NCBI RefSeq assembly: GCF_044542075.1
Contig: NZ_JBITTU010000004.1
Span: 186,001 to 250,000 of the forward strand
Length of the DNA: 64,000 nucleotides
Reading direction: 5' to 3'
Source: Leeuwenhoekiella sp044542075
GTDB taxonomy: Bacteria > Bacteroidota > Bacteroidia > Flavobacteriales > Flavobacteriaceae
Notes under the pieces: model-generated
What the model was told of the DNA's origin: nothing
The model's input: only the letters and a program-made list of their open reading frames with translations
The model's database searches: none
Shown: piece by piece, positions 61,868 to 64,000 of the stretch
Numbering within the stretch: the first letter of the stretch is position 1
How the letters are laid out: every line of letters starts with the position of its first letter
Translations under genes and position numbers: made by a program

Positions 61868-62728
61868 TTATTTCCTTTTCATCAGCCAGTCATTGAGGTC
61901 ATTTTCATCAGAATAGAACTCAGATTTATCAATGCATTTTGAATTTTCATTTAAGAATAACTCCGTGGTTTTTCTTCCGGATTCATCCCGATCCAGATAC
62001 AATTCAATAACTTCATAATTATCAAAATAGGGGAGAGCCCTATCCGCAAAAGCAATGGAGTTTAAAATTAGAAAATCAGCTTCCCTTTTTAAATTAGGAT
62101 ATAATGCAGTCAGCGATAACAGATCAAACATTCCTTCCAGAACAATTAAATTTTCAGACCGATTTTTAATCCAAGTCAGATCTTTTGGAGCGCTGGACGA
62201 TTTAAAATATTTGTTTCTAAGTTCCCAGCCACCAGAATTGTTTTGGAACCCAATGGAAAAACCATAGCTATCATTAATCGTATAGTGAATCTCCCTACAG
62301 AATTCTTTGGCTACAATTAGACTAATTTTTCGTTTCTTCAGATACTGTAATAAAGCTGGATGTCGAATAGGCTTTATCTGTTTGATTTCAATTTGAGATT
62401 CCTTGTTCACTTTTTGTTGCGGTGTTGGAAGTTCATAAGTTCCAGTATTAGCTTGAGCTAAAATTGCTAATGCATCACTTACGGATACTTTTGATAGCGC
62501 ACAAACTAGATCGATGCAGTTGCCGCCTTTACCTAATCCGTGGTCGTACCAGCAGTTTAATTTTTTAGAAACTTTAAAGGATGCTTGGGTTTCTGACCGC
62601 AGGGGACTCAGAAACCAAGCTTCCTTTTCCGTATTGCGAGTGGGAAGGTGTCCTAAAAATTCCAGCGCCTTCACGATGGATATTTTTCGGGCTCTTTCAC
62701 ACGACATTTCTTTTTTTTTCATTTGCAT
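61868..62728 (-). CDS. DNA primase-like protein (CHC2 zinc finger + Toprim)
   Basis: About 286 residues from ATG 62728 (also ATG 62722). The reading frame extends to 62764, but that part is encoded by the repeat cluster. The N-terminal CHC2-like zinc region is FLSPLRSETQASFKVSKKLNCWYDHGLGKGGNCIDLV. The C-terminal Toprim has LIVLEGMFDLLSL and YLDRDESGRKTTELFL. It primes replication of the element, with the helicase encoded to its right. Confidence 0.82.
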   Translation of the reverse strand: MQMKKKEMSCERARKISIVKALEFLGHLPTRNTEKEAWFLSPLRSETQASFKVSKKLNCWYDHGLGKGGNCIDLVCALSKVSVSDALAILAQANTGTYELPTPQQKVNKESQIEIKQIKPIRHPALLQYLKKRKISLIVAKEFCREIHYTINDSYGFSIGFQNNSGGWELRNKYFKSSSAPKDLTWIKNRSENLIVLEGMFDLLSLTALYPNLKREADFLILNSIAFADRALPYFDNYEVIELYLDRDESGRKTTELFLNENSKCIDKSEFYSDENDLNDWLMKRK

Positions 62729-62747
62729 TCTATTTTTAGAAAAAAAA

Positions 62748-62955
62748 TGATGATTTGATGACAAATCTTGTTAAGCCCTATAATTACTAGTCTTACCCTG
62801 TCATCAAAAATTCATCGTTTCATCATTTTTGATTTTTTAAGCTTCATTTTTGTCATCATTTATTTTTTTGATGACAGTTTGATGATAAAATAATGACAGC
62901 TTCAGCCCTTGTAAACAGTGGGATTGTCATCATCTGTCATCGTCTCATCAAAATT
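62748..62955. repeat. Iteron-like TGATGACA/TGTCATCA repeats
   Basis: At least six copies of TTGATGACA or its complement: 62755, 62799, 62851, 62869, 62925 and 62935. Shorter TGATGA/TCATCA copies lie between. Some fall in the end of the helicase gene. It could be the replication origin or primase/helicase binding region of the mobile element. Confidence 0.5.
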
Positions 62956-64000
62956 TCGGGTCAGAAATTCCTTTTTTACGGTAAAATAGCGGCCTTTTGC
63001 CTCTATCAAATTGATAGATCCATCGGACCAAATAATGAATTTTCGATATTGATTGGAGTTAGGTTGGTTGTTCAATTTCCAGTCTACCTTCAGTAATTTG
63101 CGTAGTTGTGTAAGATCTGTTTTGACTCGGGTTTTATTCAATGCATTTAAAGCGTCTAATGGACAAAAATCTACTTCCTCTAAATCAAACTTTTCAAAGA
63201 CCCCCATAAGAATACTGGCCAATTCTTTTTCAACCCGATTTCTATTGTTTTTTACGAGTTTGGAAAGTGCAGCCGTTTTTATCTGCCCCGGGGTAAACCA
63301 CATACGTGTTTGGTGGGTAGTGCTTAGCTTTCGGTTTGATAGATGGTATAAGAATGCAGGGATTTCAGCAATAAGCTGCTCCAAAAAGTTCGTTTGCTCT
63401 TTTTTAATAGAGGGTACTTTTAGCACCCAAAAGCGAGTTTCATTAGCATCTATCTTTATAAAGTTGTCCTCATTATTACTGCAGAGAATAAACTTGCCAA
63501 AGAATTCCACTTCGCGCTTATCTTTTCCTTTAGCTTCGAGCTTATTGATATTTGTAGTGCTCAGGTATTTGATCCGTTCGGTAAGCTCTTCTTTATTGAA
63601 AAGTACTTCATCAATACAAATCAGCAGTTTATTGGCCCAATCAGAATTAAACTGACTGCTGAAACTGTCGTTGGTCAGATACGTAAGGTTATTCTCAAAA
63701 ATGCTTTTAAGCCACTTTAAAAAGGTGCTCTTACCGGTTGAGCGTTCTTTGGAAACCAGGCATAGAATTGGAAGGATTTGAACCGGCTTTGTGTAAAGCA
63801 ACTGCAGGTAATCCAAACCCAGTTCCAGTTGATTACCAAATATGTGATTAAGAAATTTAGTAGTAGTATCAATAGCCCCTTCACGTGGCTGCTTACCAAG
63901 TGGGGAATAGATATTATAAAACCCCTTGTATTCCTGTTTAAAGTCGATGTGATTGGGAATACAGGTAAATCCATCATATTTGGGGATTTTCGTCAAATAG
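62902..64000 (-). CDS. Primase-helicase/VapE-like AAA+ protein (partial)
   Basis: The frame is still open at the window end (TTG at 63996 is not a convincing start), so the N-terminus lies beyond base 64000. Walker A is KERSTGKSTFLKWL, Walker B LLICIDEVLF, and FILCSNNEDNFIKIDANETRFWVLK is the sensor segment, like VapE/DUF5906/P4-type superfamily III helicases. The C-terminus (NFDETMTDDDNPT) is encoded by the repeat cluster. Together with the primase it replicates the mobilisable element. Confidence 0.82.
   Translation of the reverse strand, partial: YLTKIPKYDGFTCIPNHIDFKQEYKGFYNIYSPLGKQPREGAIDTTTKFLNHIFGNQLELGLDYLQLLYTKPVQILPILCLVSKERSTGKSTFLKWLKSIFENNLTYLTNDSFSSQFNSDWANKLLICIDEVLFNKEELTERIKYLSTTNINKLEAKGKDKREVEFFGKFILCSNNEDNFIKIDANETRFWVLKVPSIKKEQTNFLEQLIAEIPAFLYHLSNRKLSTTHQTRMWFTPGQIKTAALSKLVKNNRNRVEKELASILMGVFEKFDLEEVDFCPLDALNALNKTRVKTDLTQLRKLLKVDWKLNNQPNSNQYRKFIIWSDGSINLIEAKGRYFTVKKEFLTRNFDETMTDDDNPTVYKG

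Noticed and set aside
63053..63655. 200-residue plus-strand reading frame
   Set aside because: It is antisense to the primase-helicase gene, which carries clear Walker motifs. Its composition is shadow-like.

Overview
The window comes from a low-GC member of the Bacteroidota, almost certainly a marine Flavobacteriaceae. The evidence is a SusC/SusD polysaccharide locus, many SC(K/R/E/Q)-type lipoproteins, Bacteroidota-type -7 boxes (TAnnTTTG), an exopolysaccharide set and a flavobacterial GAGCGCAGTCGAGA repeat. Species cannot be fixed from the sequence alone.

Layout. 1-3.1 kb: housekeeping genes (Fe-S/FAD oxidoreductase C-terminus, aldose epimerase, OsmC). 3.1-8.5 kb: surface polysaccharide genes (GlcNAc-1-P transferase, DegT aminotransferase, CapD-like dehydratase, YwqE-like phosphatase) and a wzi-like gene broken by two lesions. 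8.6-23.1 kb: a compact beta-1,3-glucan (laminarin-type) utilisation locus. It holds a propeller/HTH sensor-regulator, SusC, SusD, a SusE-position glycan-binding lipoprotein, two GH16 endoglucanases and a GH3 beta-glucosidase. The endo-enzymes cut glucan at the surface, SusCD imports oligomers, and GH3 finishes them. 23.2-34.1 kb: mostly core genes (PAP2 phosphatase, FAD oxidoreductase, Fur/Zur regulator plus metal P-type ATPase, DUF748, XdhC, PLP enzyme).

34.4-49.7 kb is a defence island read entirely leftward: type I R-M (hsdR-hsdM-hsdS), an ABC-type ATPase plus HNH nuclease (Septu-like), a PD-(D/E)XK protein, a four-helix membrane protein, and EVE-McrB/McrC. 49.9-55 kb is AT-rich accessory DNA: two lipoproteins, an orphan ParD-like antitoxin, an HNH-like zinc protein and a small HTH regulator.

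The most exciting locus is 55.0-57.65 kb. An ECF-type sigma factor is followed one base later by a Cas12f/TnpB-like protein. That protein has lost its RuvC-I and RuvC-II catalytic residues and ends before RuvC-III and the zinc finger. Downstream lie two colinear copies of a structured RNA-like unit of about 70 nt, whose conserved 3' end (GGCATATACAMCGG) is followed by unrelated sequence, as expected of guide RNAs with different guides. Weaker related structured units lie upstream of the sigma gene, behind an 18-bp palindrome and a -7 box. I read this as an RNA-guided sigma-factor (transcription-activating) system derived from a Cas12f/TnpB nuclease.

57.8-60.1 kb holds a serine hydrolase/HAAS/PadR group. 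60.3-64 kb is the edge of a mobilisable element (relaxase, MobC, primase, helicase) with an iteron-like repeat cluster.
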